Assembly: GCF_003315245.1 (NCBI RefSeq)
Contig: NZ_QNRT01000005.1
Coordinates: forward strand, 62,001-126,000
DNA from: Arenicella xantha
GTDB lineage: Bacteria > Pseudomonadota > Gammaproteobacteria > Arenicellales > Arenicellaceae
Direction of reading: 5' to 3'
Length of the DNA: 64,000 bases
Shown here: positions 8,940-17,640 of the stretch, piece by piece
How positions within the stretch are numbered: position 1 is the stretch's first letter
Layout: each line of letters starts with the position of its first letter
Program-made: the position numbers and the translations under genes
Notes under the pieces: generated by a model
The model's database searches: none
What the model was told of the DNA's origin: nothing
Seen by the model: only the letters and a program-made list of their open reading frames with translations

Positions 8940-9944
8940 ATGACATCGCACAAGGCCATTCAGGAGATCGTATTTGAATCTGACTCGGCGTTACCGGAAT
9001 GGTTATCAGGAGTCTCGCAACCAATTGTTTTACGAGGGCTTGTAAGACATTGGCCGATTGTTCAAGCCGGTCTCAGCTCGTCGCGTGCGGCAGCCGATTA
9101 TCTACTTGGTTTTGATCAAAACCTACCATTAACCGTGTATCAAGCGGCGGCCGAGGCCGACGGGCGTATTTTCTATAATGACGATATGACCGGTTTTAAT
9201 TTTGATCGGACTCGCCAGACCTTAAGCAAAGTGTTGGAGGCTTTGTTTGCGCTCGATGCTAGTCAGCCGATGCCAAGCTATTATGTGGGCTCTACCTTAA
9301 TCGACCGCTGGTTGCCGGGGTTTCGGCAACACAATGACTTGTCGATGGGTAAGACTGAGCATCTAATGAGTCTCTGGTTGGGCAACCGCAGTCGCATCGC
9401 AGCGCATTACGATTTTCCCTGTAACATTGCGTGTTCCGTGGTTGGGCGTCGGCGCTTTACGCTGTTTGCTCCTGATCAGGCAGATAATTTATACATCGGT
9501 CCGCTGGACTTAACGCCATCAGGCCAACCGATTAGTTTGGTCGATGCTGCACAGCCCGATTTCGGTCGGTTTCCCAAATACCGCGCGGCATTGGAGTCAT
9601 CGATTAGCGTTGAATTAGAACCTGGTGACGCATTGTATATTCCGAGTATGTGGTGGCATCAAGTTGAATCATTAGCGTCGTTTAATGTGTTGATCAATTA
9701 TTGGTGGCGAACCACGCCGGCGTATATGGGCTCACCGCTAAACGCGTTGCAACTCGCGGTTTTAAGCTTGCGCGACTTACCTCCTGAGCAGCGCACTATC
9801 TGGCGAGATATTTTTGATCGGTACGTGTTCGAGCAAGGTGATGAAGATTGGCAGCACATACCTGAGCACGCGCGTGGAGTGTTGAAAGAGATCGACGAAG
9901 CAACAGCCAACAACATTCGAGCCCAACTACGCCGATTGTTGTAG
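8940..9944 (+). CDS. JmjC-like cupin_8 oxygenase, paralogue 1
   Basis: This 334-residue cupin-like protein resembles the JmjC/FIH family of Fe(II)/2-oxoglutarate hydroxylases. The likely iron ligands are His156 and Asp158 in AAHYDFPCN and His240 in IPSMWWHQVESL. Family landmarks also include VGRRRFTLFAPDQ, NLYIGPLD and FNVLINYWW. The N-terminus has the typical PIVLRGLVRHWPIV strand. Members hydroxylate amino-acid side chains or small molecules; the target here is unknown. It lies in the halogenase unit, 15 nt after SapC, with a GAGG ribosome-binding site. A homologue is at 13178-14233. Confidence 0.88.
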   Translation: MTSHKAIQEIVFESDSALPEWLSGVSQPIVLRGLVRHWPIVQAGLSSSRAAADYLLGFDQNLPLTVYQAAAEADGRIFYNDDMTGFNFDRTRQTLSKVLEALFALDASQPMPSYYVGSTLIDRWLPGFRQHNDLSMGKTEHLMSLWLGNRSRIAAHYDFPCNIACSVVGRRRFTLFAPDQADNLYIGPLDLTPSGQPISLVDAAQPDFGRFPKYRAALESSISVELEPGDALYIPSMWWHQVESLASFNVLINYWWRTTPAYMGSPLNALQLAVLSLRDLPPEQRTIWRDIFDRYVFEQGDEDWQHIPEHARGVLKEIDEATANNIRAQLRRLL

Positions 9945-9978
9945 TTGGTGATGTCGGTAAAACATAACGAGGTACACG

Positions 9979-11469
9979 GTGGAACACAAAAAAATTAATA
10001 AAGTCATTGTGGCCGGAGGCGGCACTGCCGGTTGGATGGCGGCGGCGTCGCTGGCCAAACTGTTGGGTAAGACTCTAGACATTTCGTTGATTGAGTCCGA
10101 CGACATTCCCACGGTTGGGGTTGGCGAAGCCACCATACCCACTATGCTGACCTTGCATGAGTTGCTTGGGATAAACGAGCGTGAATTTGTGGCGGAGGTT
10201 AATGGTACCTTCAAGCTTGGCATCTCGTTTGAGAATTGGCGAGATGTGGATCAAGACTATATCCACTCGTTCGGCTTTACTGGCAAGGATTGCTGGGCGG
10301 CGGGATTTCAGCATTTTTGGTTGAAGGGACAGCAATTGGGGATCGCGAAAGACTTTGGTGAGTACTGTGGCGAGCTGATTGCTGCGCGCCAGAATAAATT
10401 TGCTGTGACTCCTAAGAATGGCTTGAATTATGCCTATCATATTGATGCTGGGCGCTACGCGGCTTATCTGCGGAAGCTCGCCGAACAACACGGTGCAAAA
10501 CGTATTGAGGGGAAGATTGTCGAGGTTGGTCTGAATAGCGATAGCGGTGATATTGAATCACTCACGCTTGCCTCTGGCCAGGTAGTCGAAGGCGATCTAT
10601 TTATTGATTGCAGTGGCTTTAGAGGTCTGTTGATAGAGCAAGCGTTGCACACAGGCTATGATGATTGGTCGCACTGGTTGCCGTGCGACAGTGCCATAGC
10701 GGTACAAACCGAATCACTTGCAGCACCGATTCCCTACACCCGTTCAATCGCGCGTGGAGCGGGCTGGCAGTGGCGTATTCCGTTGCAATCGAGAGTGGGT
10801 AATGGCTTGGTATTCTGTAGTCGTTATCTGTCGGACGATGATGCTAAGCAGCTTTTGCTCGACAACCTTGAAGGTGCGCCGATCAATGAGCCGCGTGTGA
10901 TCAAGTTTAGAACCGGTACACGTCGTAAACATTGGAATAAAAATTGTATTGCACTCGGGCTTTCCAGCGGTTTTATTGAACCCTTGGAGTCCACCAGTAT
11001 TCATTTAATTCAGCGTGGTATTACTCGGCTGATGCAAATGTTTCCCTACGATGGAATTCGAAAGCCTGATGTCGCCGAGTTTAATGCGCAAATGGATGCT
11101 GAAATCGTGAACATACGCGACTTCATCATTCTTCATTACCATGTAACTAATCGTGACGACACGCCGTTCTGGCGGTTTTGTCGCGCTATGGATATTCCTG
11201 ATACATTGCGCCACCGTATTGAGCTGTTCAAGCAAACGGGGCGCGTGTTTAAAGGGCCAAACGAACTATTTGGGGAGAACTCTTGGACCCAAGTAATGTT
11301 GGGTCAGGGTTTGTTACCAGAGCAGTATCATCCGATCGTGAACATGATGAGCGACGACGAGTTGAGCGCGTTCCTACGCGGCATTGATCAGACCGTTACC
11401 AATCAGGTTCGTCAGTTACCGAGTCATCAACAGTTTATCGATCACTACTGTAAGTCGAGCGCAGGCTAA
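9979..11469 (+). CDS. Flavin-dependent (tryptophan-type) halogenase, paralogue 2
   Basis: This 496-residue protein starts with GTG after an ACGAGGT ribosome-binding site. It carries all the canonical family features: GGGTAGW at 13-19, GVGEATIPT at 47-55, Lys79 in TFKLGISFENW (the same number as PrnA Lys79), WQWRIP at 263-268 (the WxWxIP halogenase motif), and GFIEPLESTS with Glu337-Ser338 matching PrnA Glu346-Ser347. It is therefore likely catalytically competent. It is closer to characterised indole-halogenating enzymes than paralogue 1 at 6615, so the two probably have different substrates. It is last gene of the unit; a hairpin overlaps its stop codon. Confidence 0.92.
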   Translation: MEHKKINKVIVAGGGTAGWMAAASLAKLLGKTLDISLIESDDIPTVGVGEATIPTMLTLHELLGINEREFVAEVNGTFKLGISFENWRDVDQDYIHSFGFTGKDCWAAGFQHFWLKGQQLGIAKDFGEYCGELIAARQNKFAVTPKNGLNYAYHIDAGRYAAYLRKLAEQHGAKRIEGKIVEVGLNSDSGDIESLTLASGQVVEGDLFIDCSGFRGLLIEQALHTGYDDWSHWLPCDSAIAVQTESLAAPIPYTRSIARGAGWQWRIPLQSRVGNGLVFCSRYLSDDDAKQLLLDNLEGAPINEPRVIKFRTGTRRKHWNKNCIALGLSSGFIEPLESTSIHLIQRGITRLMQMFPYDGIRKPDVAEFNAQMDAEIVNIRDFIILHYHVTNRDDTPFWRFCRAMDIPDTLRHRIELFKQTGRVFKGPNELFGENSWTQVMLGQGLLPEQYHPIVNMMSDDELSAFLRGIDQTVTNQVRQLPSHQQFIDHYCKSSAG

Positions 11470-11484
11470 GGCTCTGCGCTTTAG
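11458..11484 (+). terminator. Probable terminator overlapping the halogenase 2 stop codon
   Basis: AGCGCAG (11458-11464) and CTGCGCT (11474-11480) form a 7-bp hairpin with a 9-nt loop containing the TAA stop. It is followed by TTAGTTTT. It sits between two genes transcribed towards each other. Confidence 0.55.
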
Positions 11485-11508
11485 TTTTACCGATAGTTTG
11501 GGGCGGTT

Positions 11509-12177
11509 CTAACGTGGTGGGTCGACGCGAGCTGCGGTCGAGGTGTTAACTCGGAACCAACCGGCAATCGAATAGCGGTCTGTCTGAGTGACCGTTACCT
11601 CATGCGGAAACTCCTCGCTAAGGAACAATGCAATGGTGCCGTACGTTGGGGCTACCTTTATGCCTTGTTGGTCATTGTCATCATTATAGATAACCAGTTC
11701 TCCGCCGGCGTCTGGAAGCCAGTCTTGATTTAGATAGACCGCGACCGACAGCACTCTATTATCGTCGCCTTTGAATGCATCTACATGGCGTTTGTAAAAA
11801 TCACCTTTTGCGTAGTGTGCGAAATGACTCTCAAATGAGAACAGTCCGAGAAACAATCGGCGATTTAAAAATATACGCATCGCTTGCATCCAGTCTAACC
11901 AATTGCGACCAGCATCGGACTCGCCGGTGATCCAGCAGATCTCATCTCTGCGAACTGAGTCATCACGCGTAAATGCTTGGTCTCGACCAATGCCTGCTTG
12001 CTCGAATTTTGCCGAATCCATGTGCTTCAAGTGTAGCAATAGGCTCGCTGTTAGATCGTTCGGTAGCGCGCCATAATTGATGCTGTAACCATTGATTTGG
12101 AGATCTGTGGCGATTTGCGCAAATAGGGCTTCGTCATTCGCGGCCGACTGGCTGGTATTGCTCAATACGTCAAACAT
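11509..12177 (-). CDS. 2-oxoglutarate/Fe(II) prolyl-4-hydroxylase-like oxygenase
   Basis: This 222-residue cytosolic protein has the SM-20/P4H-type double-stranded beta-helix. The iron ligands are His131 and Asp133 (YKRHVDAF) and His192 (FPHEV). Arg201 (TDRYSIAGWFR) is the probable 2-oxoglutarate-binding residue, and AGGELVIYND is the conserved strand. Family members hydroxylate prolyl or other residues, or small molecules; the substrate is unknown. ATG at 12177 has a GAGG ribosome-binding site. It is the third non-heme iron oxygenase in this neighbourhood, with the two cupins. Confidence 0.88.
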   Translation of the reverse strand: MFDVLSNTSQSAANDEALFAQIATDLQINGYSINYGALPNDLTASLLLHLKHMDSAKFEQAGIGRDQAFTRDDSVRRDEICWITGESDAGRNWLDWMQAMRIFLNRRLFLGLFSFESHFAHYAKGDFYKRHVDAFKGDDNRVLSVAVYLNQDWLPDAGGELVIYNDDNDQQGIKVAPTYGTIALFLSEEFPHEVTVTQTDRYSIAGWFRVNTSTAARVDPPR

Positions 12178-12189
12178 AAGACCTCAAAA

Positions 12190-12207
12190 GTCTGTGAGTT
12201 AACACAG
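12190..12207. promoter_or_regulatory. Palindrome upstream of the 2OG oxygenase
   Basis: TCTGTG-agttaa-CACAGA is a 6-bp inverted repeat with a 6-bp centre, starting within 15 bp of the oxygenase start codon. It could be an operator. No regulator can be assigned. Confidence 0.3.
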
Positions 12208-12382
12208 ATTGAAAACAAAAAAACAATACGCTGGACCGACAGATTGGTTTGCCGAAACCGAGGAGCGATCCACGTACTACACTTTTGCTAGTCTAATTTT
12301 CTATAGAGCAGGTATTCTGGCTGGTGCCGAGCGGTTAAGTCCTTGCTTATTTTCTATCTCGCTAGTCGACACGATTATAGAG

Positions 12383-13120
12383 CTAATTTGCCAGTTGGAT
12401 AGTGTGTTTTAGCAAGTTTATGTCGCCAGCTTTACCATGTCCAGGCACTACCAGTTTAGCGTCTTGGTAGCGAGTTTTGACTCGATTGACGCTATTCGCC
12501 CATTGGTCTAACGCGGCCTCTCCCGTGTAGCCTAGGGTGTTAGCTTCAAGGCTGCGAATAAGGCATCCTCCGAATAATATTTTTGACTTTGGTAACCACA
12601 CCACTACGTTGTCAGCAGTGTGCCCACCGCCTGGGTAATACGTTTCTAGCAGGCCATCGAGTACCGTTGCAGCGGGCACGTCGAGGGTATTATTGGCAGT
12701 TTCCTCACCTCGTTGCTCAAGGAAATGATTTGTTTGAGCTGATGCGTAGGTTGCTATATTGCGTTGATTTAGCCATTTGATACCGGCGGTGCGATCAGCG
12801 TGAGAATGTGTCGATATGCTGCCGGCCAAGTCAACGCCTTGTTGCGAGATCCAGTCGACAAGCTGTTGCGTGTCTGCCTCTGACCAAGGAGTGTCCACAA
12901 TATACGCCATTTGTTCATGAACAACGACTAAGCCATTGGCGCTGACCAACCCAAATCCATCAACTTGTCGGTACGACTTATGAAGATACACGTTCTCTTC
13001 AAGTGCACTAATCTCGAATTCAGGAACGTCGTCGCCAGCGAGCGCATTGCTTGTGATAACTAAGCTTGCTGCAAGCAAATTGACGACAACGATGGTTATT
13101 AGCAGGGTTGGCAATCTCAT
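12383..13120 (-). CDS. Subclass B1-like metallo-beta-lactamase
   Basis: This 245-residue secreted protein has an N-terminal signal segment (about 1-28). The fold and motifs match B1 enzymes such as IMP and VIM along the whole length. The Zn1 ligands are His105, His107 (THSHADRTAG) and His167 (YPGGGHTADNVVVW). The Zn2 ligands are Asp109, Cys186 (ILFGGCLIRS) and His228 (LVVPGHGKAGD). VDTPWSEADTQQLVDWI and KWLNQRNIATYAS are B1-type. Arg189 replaces the usual Lys224 near the substrate carboxylate, and the active-site loop differs (EANTLGYTG). B1 enzymes hydrolyse penicillins, cephalosporins and carbapenems in the periplasm; actual activity here is untested. It is a chromosomal gene without integron or IS signs, between oxygenase genes. 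A non-lactamase hydrolase of the same superfamily is possible, but Cys186 argues for B1. Confidence 0.85.
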   Translation of the reverse strand: MRLPTLLITIVVVNLLAASLVITSNALAGDDVPEFEISALEENVYLHKSYRQVDGFGLVSANGLVVVHEQMAYIVDTPWSEADTQQLVDWISQQGVDLAGSISTHSHADRTAGIKWLNQRNIATYASAQTNHFLEQRGEETANNTLDVPAATVLDGLLETYYPGGGHTADNVVVWLPKSKILFGGCLIRSLEANTLGYTGEAALDQWANSVNRVKTRYQDAKLVVPGHGKAGDINLLKHTIQLAN

Positions 13121-13177
13121 TTTGGCGATCCGCTGTTTATCTATTTACTCTGAGTGCTGGTAGGTTAACGTAGGCCG

Positions 13178-14188
13178 TTAATTAAGTCGAGATTTGAGAA
13201 ACGCGAAGACTTGTTGACGTTGTTCAGGTGAGAGTCGAGTGATTACATCCATGACATCGTTGGGCAGATGTTCGGCTGGGTCACCGGTCGTATGAAATAC
13301 GAAATAGTCAAACAAATGGCGCCAGGCATGGCGCTGGTCAGTGTCGAGCTGGGCAATTGATAACATGCTGTGCATCAAGCTGTTGTTGGGCGATACCCCA
13401 TGCTCAGCGATTCCTCCCCACCAATAGTTGATTAGCACATTAAATGGATCCAAGGATTCAACGGCATGCCACCAAGGTGTTGGAATGTAGATAACGTCAC
13501 CAGGTTCAAGGGTTGCATGCACGGCGGCTTTCAGTGCTTTTTCAAACAGCGGGAACCGGCTCATATCGGGGTTGCGTAGATCAACTAAGCTAGTAGGCAC
13601 GCCGCCCGGTGAGTCTAACATTGGACCGACGTATAGGTTGGCAACTTGTTCAGGTGGAAACAAAGTGAATTTGCGACGTCCGCTGACGACTGCCGCCAAA
13701 TTGAAATTAACATCGTAGTGTGGCGCTACCATGGCGCGATTGCCGAGCCACATAGTGGGTTCAACGGAAGCATCGAGTAGTGGCAAGGCATGACGTTCGA
13801 CGAAACCTGACAAGGTGGTTTTAACCGGAGCCGCTTGCACCGCAACAGCATGTGGGTTTGCCACCTGTGTTAACGCCAGCAGTTGATCGACGCTGTTAGA
13901 TAAATTTGCTTGGCGTCGTTCGAAATTGACGCCATTAAATTTTTTGTCGTAGGAAAACCCACCGTTAATATCCGGCGCGCCAACAATGGTATACACCGCT
14001 TGCCCGCTGTCTAGGGATTTCAGATAGTTCGCCACGGCCGGCGCGCCGCTATGGCTGGCTTGTACTATTGGCCAATCACCAACCAAACCGCGAAACAGCG
14101 CGGGCTTATTGAGCGGTATTATCTCGCTGTGAAATTGCGAGTGTGTCACATTGTGCCATTCTGGCACTGTGCAAATAGGTTGCTTCAT
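13178..14188 (-). CDS. JmjC-like cupin_8 oxygenase, paralogue 2
   Basis: A homologue of the gene at 8940. Counting from the upstream ATG at 14233, the iron ligands are His172, Asp174 (PHYDVNFN) and His256 (IPTPWWHAVESL). Shared landmarks are SGRRKFTLFPPEQ, NLYVGPML and FNVLINYWW. I prefer the ATG at 14188 (MKQPICTVPEW): homology to the paralogue begins there, while the 15 residues from 14233 (MPDRYLASQ...) look non-conserved. Neither start has a strong ribosome-binding site. It is a predicted Fe(II)/2OG hydroxylase of unknown target. The metallo-beta-lactamase gene follows 57 nt downstream, perhaps co-transcribed. Confidence 0.83.
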   Translation of the reverse strand: MKQPICTVPEWHNVTHSQFHSEIIPLNKPALFRGLVGDWPIVQASHSGAPAVANYLKSLDSGQAVYTIVGAPDINGGFSYDKKFNGVNFERRQANLSNSVDQLLALTQVANPHAVAVQAAPVKTTLSGFVERHALPLLDASVEPTMWLGNRAMVAPHYDVNFNLAAVVSGRRKFTLFPPEQVANLYVGPMLDSPGGVPTSLVDLRNPDMSRFPLFEKALKAAVHATLEPGDVIYIPTPWWHAVESLDPFNVLINYWWGGIAEHGVSPNNSLMHSMLSIAQLDTDQRHAWRHLFDYFVFHTTGDPAEHLPNDVMDVITRLSPEQRQQVFAFLKSRLN

Positions 14189-14616
14189 TAGGTTGTATCG
14201 TCTCGGTTGACTAGCCAAGTATCGATCTGGCATCCCGTAGATTTGATTACATGCTATTAGAATACTTCTTAGAGATCATTCGGGCTTATTTAGAGTGGCA
14301 GTCAAACTATAAAAGTTTTCTGTCAGTGGTTTACTGATGCATGTGGTAGAGTGTGAGTCAGGTGCCGCCGTGATCATAGCATGCTGTCAGTACAATGATT
14401 GTCTCGTAGCGCCAGTGTAAGTTATAACTTAGTGGGTATATTTAGACCTTAAGCTATGCTACTAGTAAATGGTTTAAATTATTAAGCCGACTGTTTAGTA
14501 CACACACTTATCGGTACATGGTCCTGTCGTGCTTTAAACTCAGACCCTTTGTTTTAGTTGGGCCTGAGTTTAATTTGTGAACGTCAAATTTAGGTTGCGT
14601 GAACCCTATCTAGCGC
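14189..14616. other. Intergenic stretch, apart from a hairpin no gene seen
   Basis: About 430 bp between two minus-strand genes. It should contain the promoter of the cupin gene and the 3' region of the beta-helix gene. The only clear structure is the inverted repeat at 14534-14573; I see no coding potential. Confidence 0.5.
14534..14573 (-). terminator. Long hairpin downstream of the beta-helix gene
   Basis: TTAAACTCAG (14534-14543) pairs perfectly with CTGAGTTTAA (14564-14573), and an inner CCC/GGG extends the stem. It lies 44 bp beyond the stop of the minus-strand gene at 14617. No T-run follows on that strand, so it may terminate weakly or protect the mRNA 3' end. Confidence 0.55.
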
Positions 14617-15597
14617 TTACGGAGCCGCAACGCACGAATTGTTTAGCTCCGCTGTATCGGATGTTGTTGCCAGACACGTCGCTGTTCCTGGATCTGATAC
14701 GGTACCCCTTATTATCGAGTGATAGGCTTTAAAAGTGCCGCTGCCTGTATTGTTGACATCATATAGGTCACTATTGACCACCTCAACACTATTAAAAGCA
14801 CCGCTCTTGACCACTACATCTCCTACGAGACTAGTGTTCCTAACATAATAACTAACGGTCAATTGTGGGTTTGCAGATAAGTCATCTGCGAAGATCGCAT
14901 AAGCATTATTGTCTCCATACACTGTCACTGTGGAGTTATAGAGTCCAACAGCGGTTCCTCCAGCCGTACCAAAAATGCCGATGTTATTAACGCTATTAGG
15001 TCTGCCTCCAATTGTAATTGAACTATCGGTAACGGAAACGCTTCCGCCTGCTGAGTAAATGCCAGTATTGTTTATACCCATCGTGACCGATAGCGCAACG
15101 TTTTTTAATATAACCCCGCCGCCAGTTAGATCAGAGTTACAAATGCCTACCACCGACTCATTTCCCACAGCGCGATGTACTAGTGAAAGGTCAGATATGC
15201 GATATGTATAGAATTCGTTAATAGTCACCATTGCTCTTCCACCACAACTAGGGCCAGCACTGGAGGCTCGTTGTCCGAATAGAGTTGTAACACCTTGGCC
15301 ACTGCCAACTAAGGATACATAAGATTTGGGAATCAATGTTCTTTGTAAAGAATACTCGCCGGGAGCAATGAACACTATATAGGGGTTTGACTTTGATGCA
15401 TCATCAATAGAGTCGATTGCGGCTTGGACTTGAGTAAAGTCACCGCCCTTCGGAGCGACAGTAATCACATTGTGAACCGAGTCTATGTCTGTGCCTAACG
15501 GTATGACGACTACCTTGTTGTGTGCGTCAACCAGAAGTGTTGTTAGAAGAAAAGCAGCGGTTATTAAAAATAATAACGAGCGTTTTAGTATGTCCAT
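14617..15597 (-). CDS. Secreted right-handed beta-helix (pectinesterase-like fold) protein
   Basis: I chose ATG at 15597 because it opens a clean signal peptide (MDILKRSLLFLITAAFLLTTLLVDA); a longer reading frame back to 15681 adds an implausible leader. The mature part begins with ITVAPKGGDFTQVQAAIDSI, the start motif of the pectinesterase/pectate-lyase-like helix. It continues with IVFIAPGEYSLQRTLIPKSYVSLVGSGQGVTTLFG and repeating Val/Ser/Asn-rich rungs. I do not see a clear pectinesterase active-site set, so enzymatic function is uncertain; a glycan-binding or structural surface protein is equally possible. Transcribed alone. Confidence 0.75.
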   Translation of the reverse strand: MDILKRSLLFLITAAFLLTTLLVDAHNKVVVIPLGTDIDSVHNVITVAPKGGDFTQVQAAIDSIDDASKSNPYIVFIAPGEYSLQRTLIPKSYVSLVGSGQGVTTLFGQRASSAGPSCGGRAMVTINEFYTYRISDLSLVHRAVGNESVVGICNSDLTGGGVILKNVALSVTMGINNTGIYSAGGSVSVTDSSITIGGRPNSVNNIGIFGTAGGTAVGLYNSTVTVYGDNNAYAIFADDLSANPQLTVSYYVRNTSLVGDVVVKSGAFNSVEVVNSDLYDVNNTGSGTFKAYHSIIRGTVSDPGTATCLATTSDTAELNNSCVAAP

Positions 15598-16156
15598 ATC
15601 TGAGTTTATAAAATAACCTATGAGAGTGAAAACTTTAACATACAAAAGTAAGCTTTTAAATGTACTAGAGCCTACATTCACTTTCTATTGTGATGAGCGT
15701 CAAGATGCCACAAATTTATTGGTTTGATGGTTTTAGAAGGTTCTTCAGCTTCGCTGAGGGTGACTAGCAGAAGCTTGAATCAATGTGTAACGAACGAGTA
15801 GAGGTGGTTAACGTCAATTGCATTGAGACTAATTTTGTTGAGCTCTTGATGATGGATGTTATTTATTCAACGGCTATATGCATACTGCCTTATCCAGAAC
15901 CGATTTAAGAGTGTATTAATTGATGAATGCAACGTAACTTGGTCGAGCCCTAGTTAGGTCGAACTTATAGTTCATGCTCGGCGAAGACAGAAGCGATACC
16001 TATTCGTTTTTTACTGCGGAGCTTGATGATTCAATTTACATTTCACCGACCAAGGTGGCGGGTTTTGGAATGCTGTCGGCTGGGCCGTAAAAGCAAATTC
16101 TATGAAATTTTGCTTGAGTATTACGCTATTCACAATTACATATTCAACAGGAGTCA
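15598..16156. other. Intergenic region with a possible small-ORF remnant
   Basis: A 559-bp divergent spacer between the beta-helix and GH16 genes. A 38-codon plus-strand frame at 15974-16090 (MLGEDRSDTYSFF..., ending FGMLSAGP) has no evident ribosome-binding site and no family I recognise. It could be a gene remnant. Otherwise I see only promoter space. Confidence 0.35.
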
Positions 16157-17554
16157 ATGATGACGCAGCGTTTTGCTATTTTCAATTTAGTCACTTTTAT
16201 AAGTGTGTTCCTAATTTTTGGTTATCAAATCCCAACATGGGCGGCGGCGAGTAACTATCCGGTGGCCTGGGCGCTGAACGTTGGGGGCGAGGCGTACACT
16301 GGCGAAGACGGTATTGAATATCGGGCGGATGACACCGATGCGAGCAAGGTTGGAAACATTTCGATTGTGCAAGGAGCGCAAGATCAGACGGTGTTGCGCT
16401 CTTATCGTCGTGGGATGTTCACTTTGAATCAGCCGCTAGAAAATGGCTTGTATACCGTGACTCTATTATTTGCCGAACCGGAGGATTTGGCGATTGGTGA
16501 CCGTCGCTTTGATGTAAAGATTCAAGATGTGTTGGCCTTACAGAATTTTGACATTGTTCAAGCTCGTGGTGGTAACTCTCGAGCGGCGGTTATTCGGTCG
16601 GTGCCGAATGTGGCGGTGAAGCACGGTGTATTAGCCGTGACACTTGAATCGATTCAAGGCGAACCGGTGCTGAATGGGATCGTGGTGCGGCCCGCGTACG
16701 TCGCTGCTGACGATTGGACCTTGGTATGGGGCGATGAATTTGATTACCTTGGTGCGCCGGATCCGCAAAAATGGTCGTATGACCTGTGGCCAGCAGGCAA
16801 GGTGAACCAAGAACTGCAGGCTTATACTGATCAGACTAAAAATGTACGAGTTGAGAATGGTCGCTTAATAATTCAAGCCCACAAGGAAGCGGTTGATCAA
16901 CCGTCGGCGAATCAGCCACAGTACACTTCTGGCCGTATCCATTCGGCTAACAAAGGAGATATCTTATATGGTCGTGTTGAGGTAAAAGCTAAATTGCCGG
17001 CTGGACAAGGGACCTGGCCGGCGATTTGGATGCTCCCAACGGATGCCTTTCGGTACGCAACAAGTTGTGGCCCCAAGGCTGAATGGCAAGGTAGCGATCG
17101 ATGTGATGCGTGGCCGAATTCGGGCGAGATCGATATTATGGAACATGTGGGCTACGACATGAATCGAGTACACGGAACGGTGCATACCAAAGCGTATTAT
17201 TGGGTTAACGGCGAGCAACGCCAGGCTACGGTTGAAGCGGAGTCGGTAGCTCAACGTTTTCATCTTTATGCACTTGAATGGTCGCCTCAGCGCCTGGATA
17301 TTTTTTATGATGAGCAACTTTACTTCACGTATTTAAATCAAGATGAAGGCTGGCAGGCTTGGCCGTTTGATCATCCGTTCCACGTGATCTTAAACTTGGC
17401 CGTTGGCGGTAATTGGGGCGCAGCCGGTGGGCCGGTCGATAATTCGGTTATGCCCGCCACGTTGGAAGTGGATTATGTGCGGTTTTATAAACCCAAAGCT
17501 CAAGAGAAACTCAACGTTAGCGAGGCGCTAAAAGCCCCGGCGAATGTTAAGTAA
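16157..17554 (+). CDS. Secreted laminarinase: malectin-like domain plus GH16
   Basis: This 465-residue protein has a signal peptide ending near TWAAA (about residue 31). A malectin-like beta-sandwich spans about 36-178 (AWALNVGGEAYTG, GLYTVTLLFAEPE, RRFDVKIQ, LNGIVVRPA). A GH16 catalytic domain spans about 187-448 (WTLVWGDEFDYLGAPDPQKW; ELQAYTDQTKNVRVENGRLIIQA). The catalytic GEIDIMEHVG gives Glu324 as nucleophile, Asp326 and Glu329 as acid/base. LILNLAVGGNWG-type and VDYVRFYK endings are typical for laminarinase-like endo-beta-1,3(4)-glucanases. It probably cuts laminarin outside the cell or in the periplasm, feeding the TonB receptor. AGGAG precedes ATGATG at the start. It converges on the second GH16 gene. 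Confidence 0.93.
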   Translation: MMTQRFAIFNLVTFISVFLIFGYQIPTWAAASNYPVAWALNVGGEAYTGEDGIEYRADDTDASKVGNISIVQGAQDQTVLRSYRRGMFTLNQPLENGLYTVTLLFAEPEDLAIGDRRFDVKIQDVLALQNFDIVQARGGNSRAAVIRSVPNVAVKHGVLAVTLESIQGEPVLNGIVVRPAYVAADDWTLVWGDEFDYLGAPDPQKWSYDLWPAGKVNQELQAYTDQTKNVRVENGRLIIQAHKEAVDQPSANQPQYTSGRIHSANKGDILYGRVEVKAKLPAGQGTWPAIWMLPTDAFRYATSCGPKAEWQGSDRCDAWPNSGEIDIMEHVGYDMNRVHGTVHTKAYYWVNGEQRQATVEAESVAQRFHLYALEWSPQRLDIFYDEQLYFTYLNQDEGWQAWPFDHPFHVILNLAVGGNWGAAGGPVDNSVMPATLEVDYVRFYKPKAQEKLNVSEALKAPANVK

Positions 17555-17592
17555 TACTAGCGTGGGGTTTGAAGATGGCTGACACAGAAGAA

Positions 17593-17626
17593 ACAAAACC
17601 TTGTGGGTTTCTCCACAAGGCTTTGT
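17593..17626. terminator. Bidirectional terminator between the two GH16 genes
   Basis: CCTTGTGG (17599-17606) and CCACAAGG (17613-17620) form a perfect 8-bp stem. It is flanked by AACAAAA on the left and CTTTGTT on the right, so each strand has a U-rich tail. It lies between convergent stop codons at 17554 and 17641. Confidence 0.8.
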
Positions 17627-17640
17627 TGAGTTATTAATGA

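Noticed and set aside
12209-12412. 67-codon plus-strand frame between the 2OG oxygenase and metallo-beta-lactamase genes
   Set aside because: No good ribosome-binding site, composition unlike a protein domain, and its 3' end overlaps the lactamase gene.
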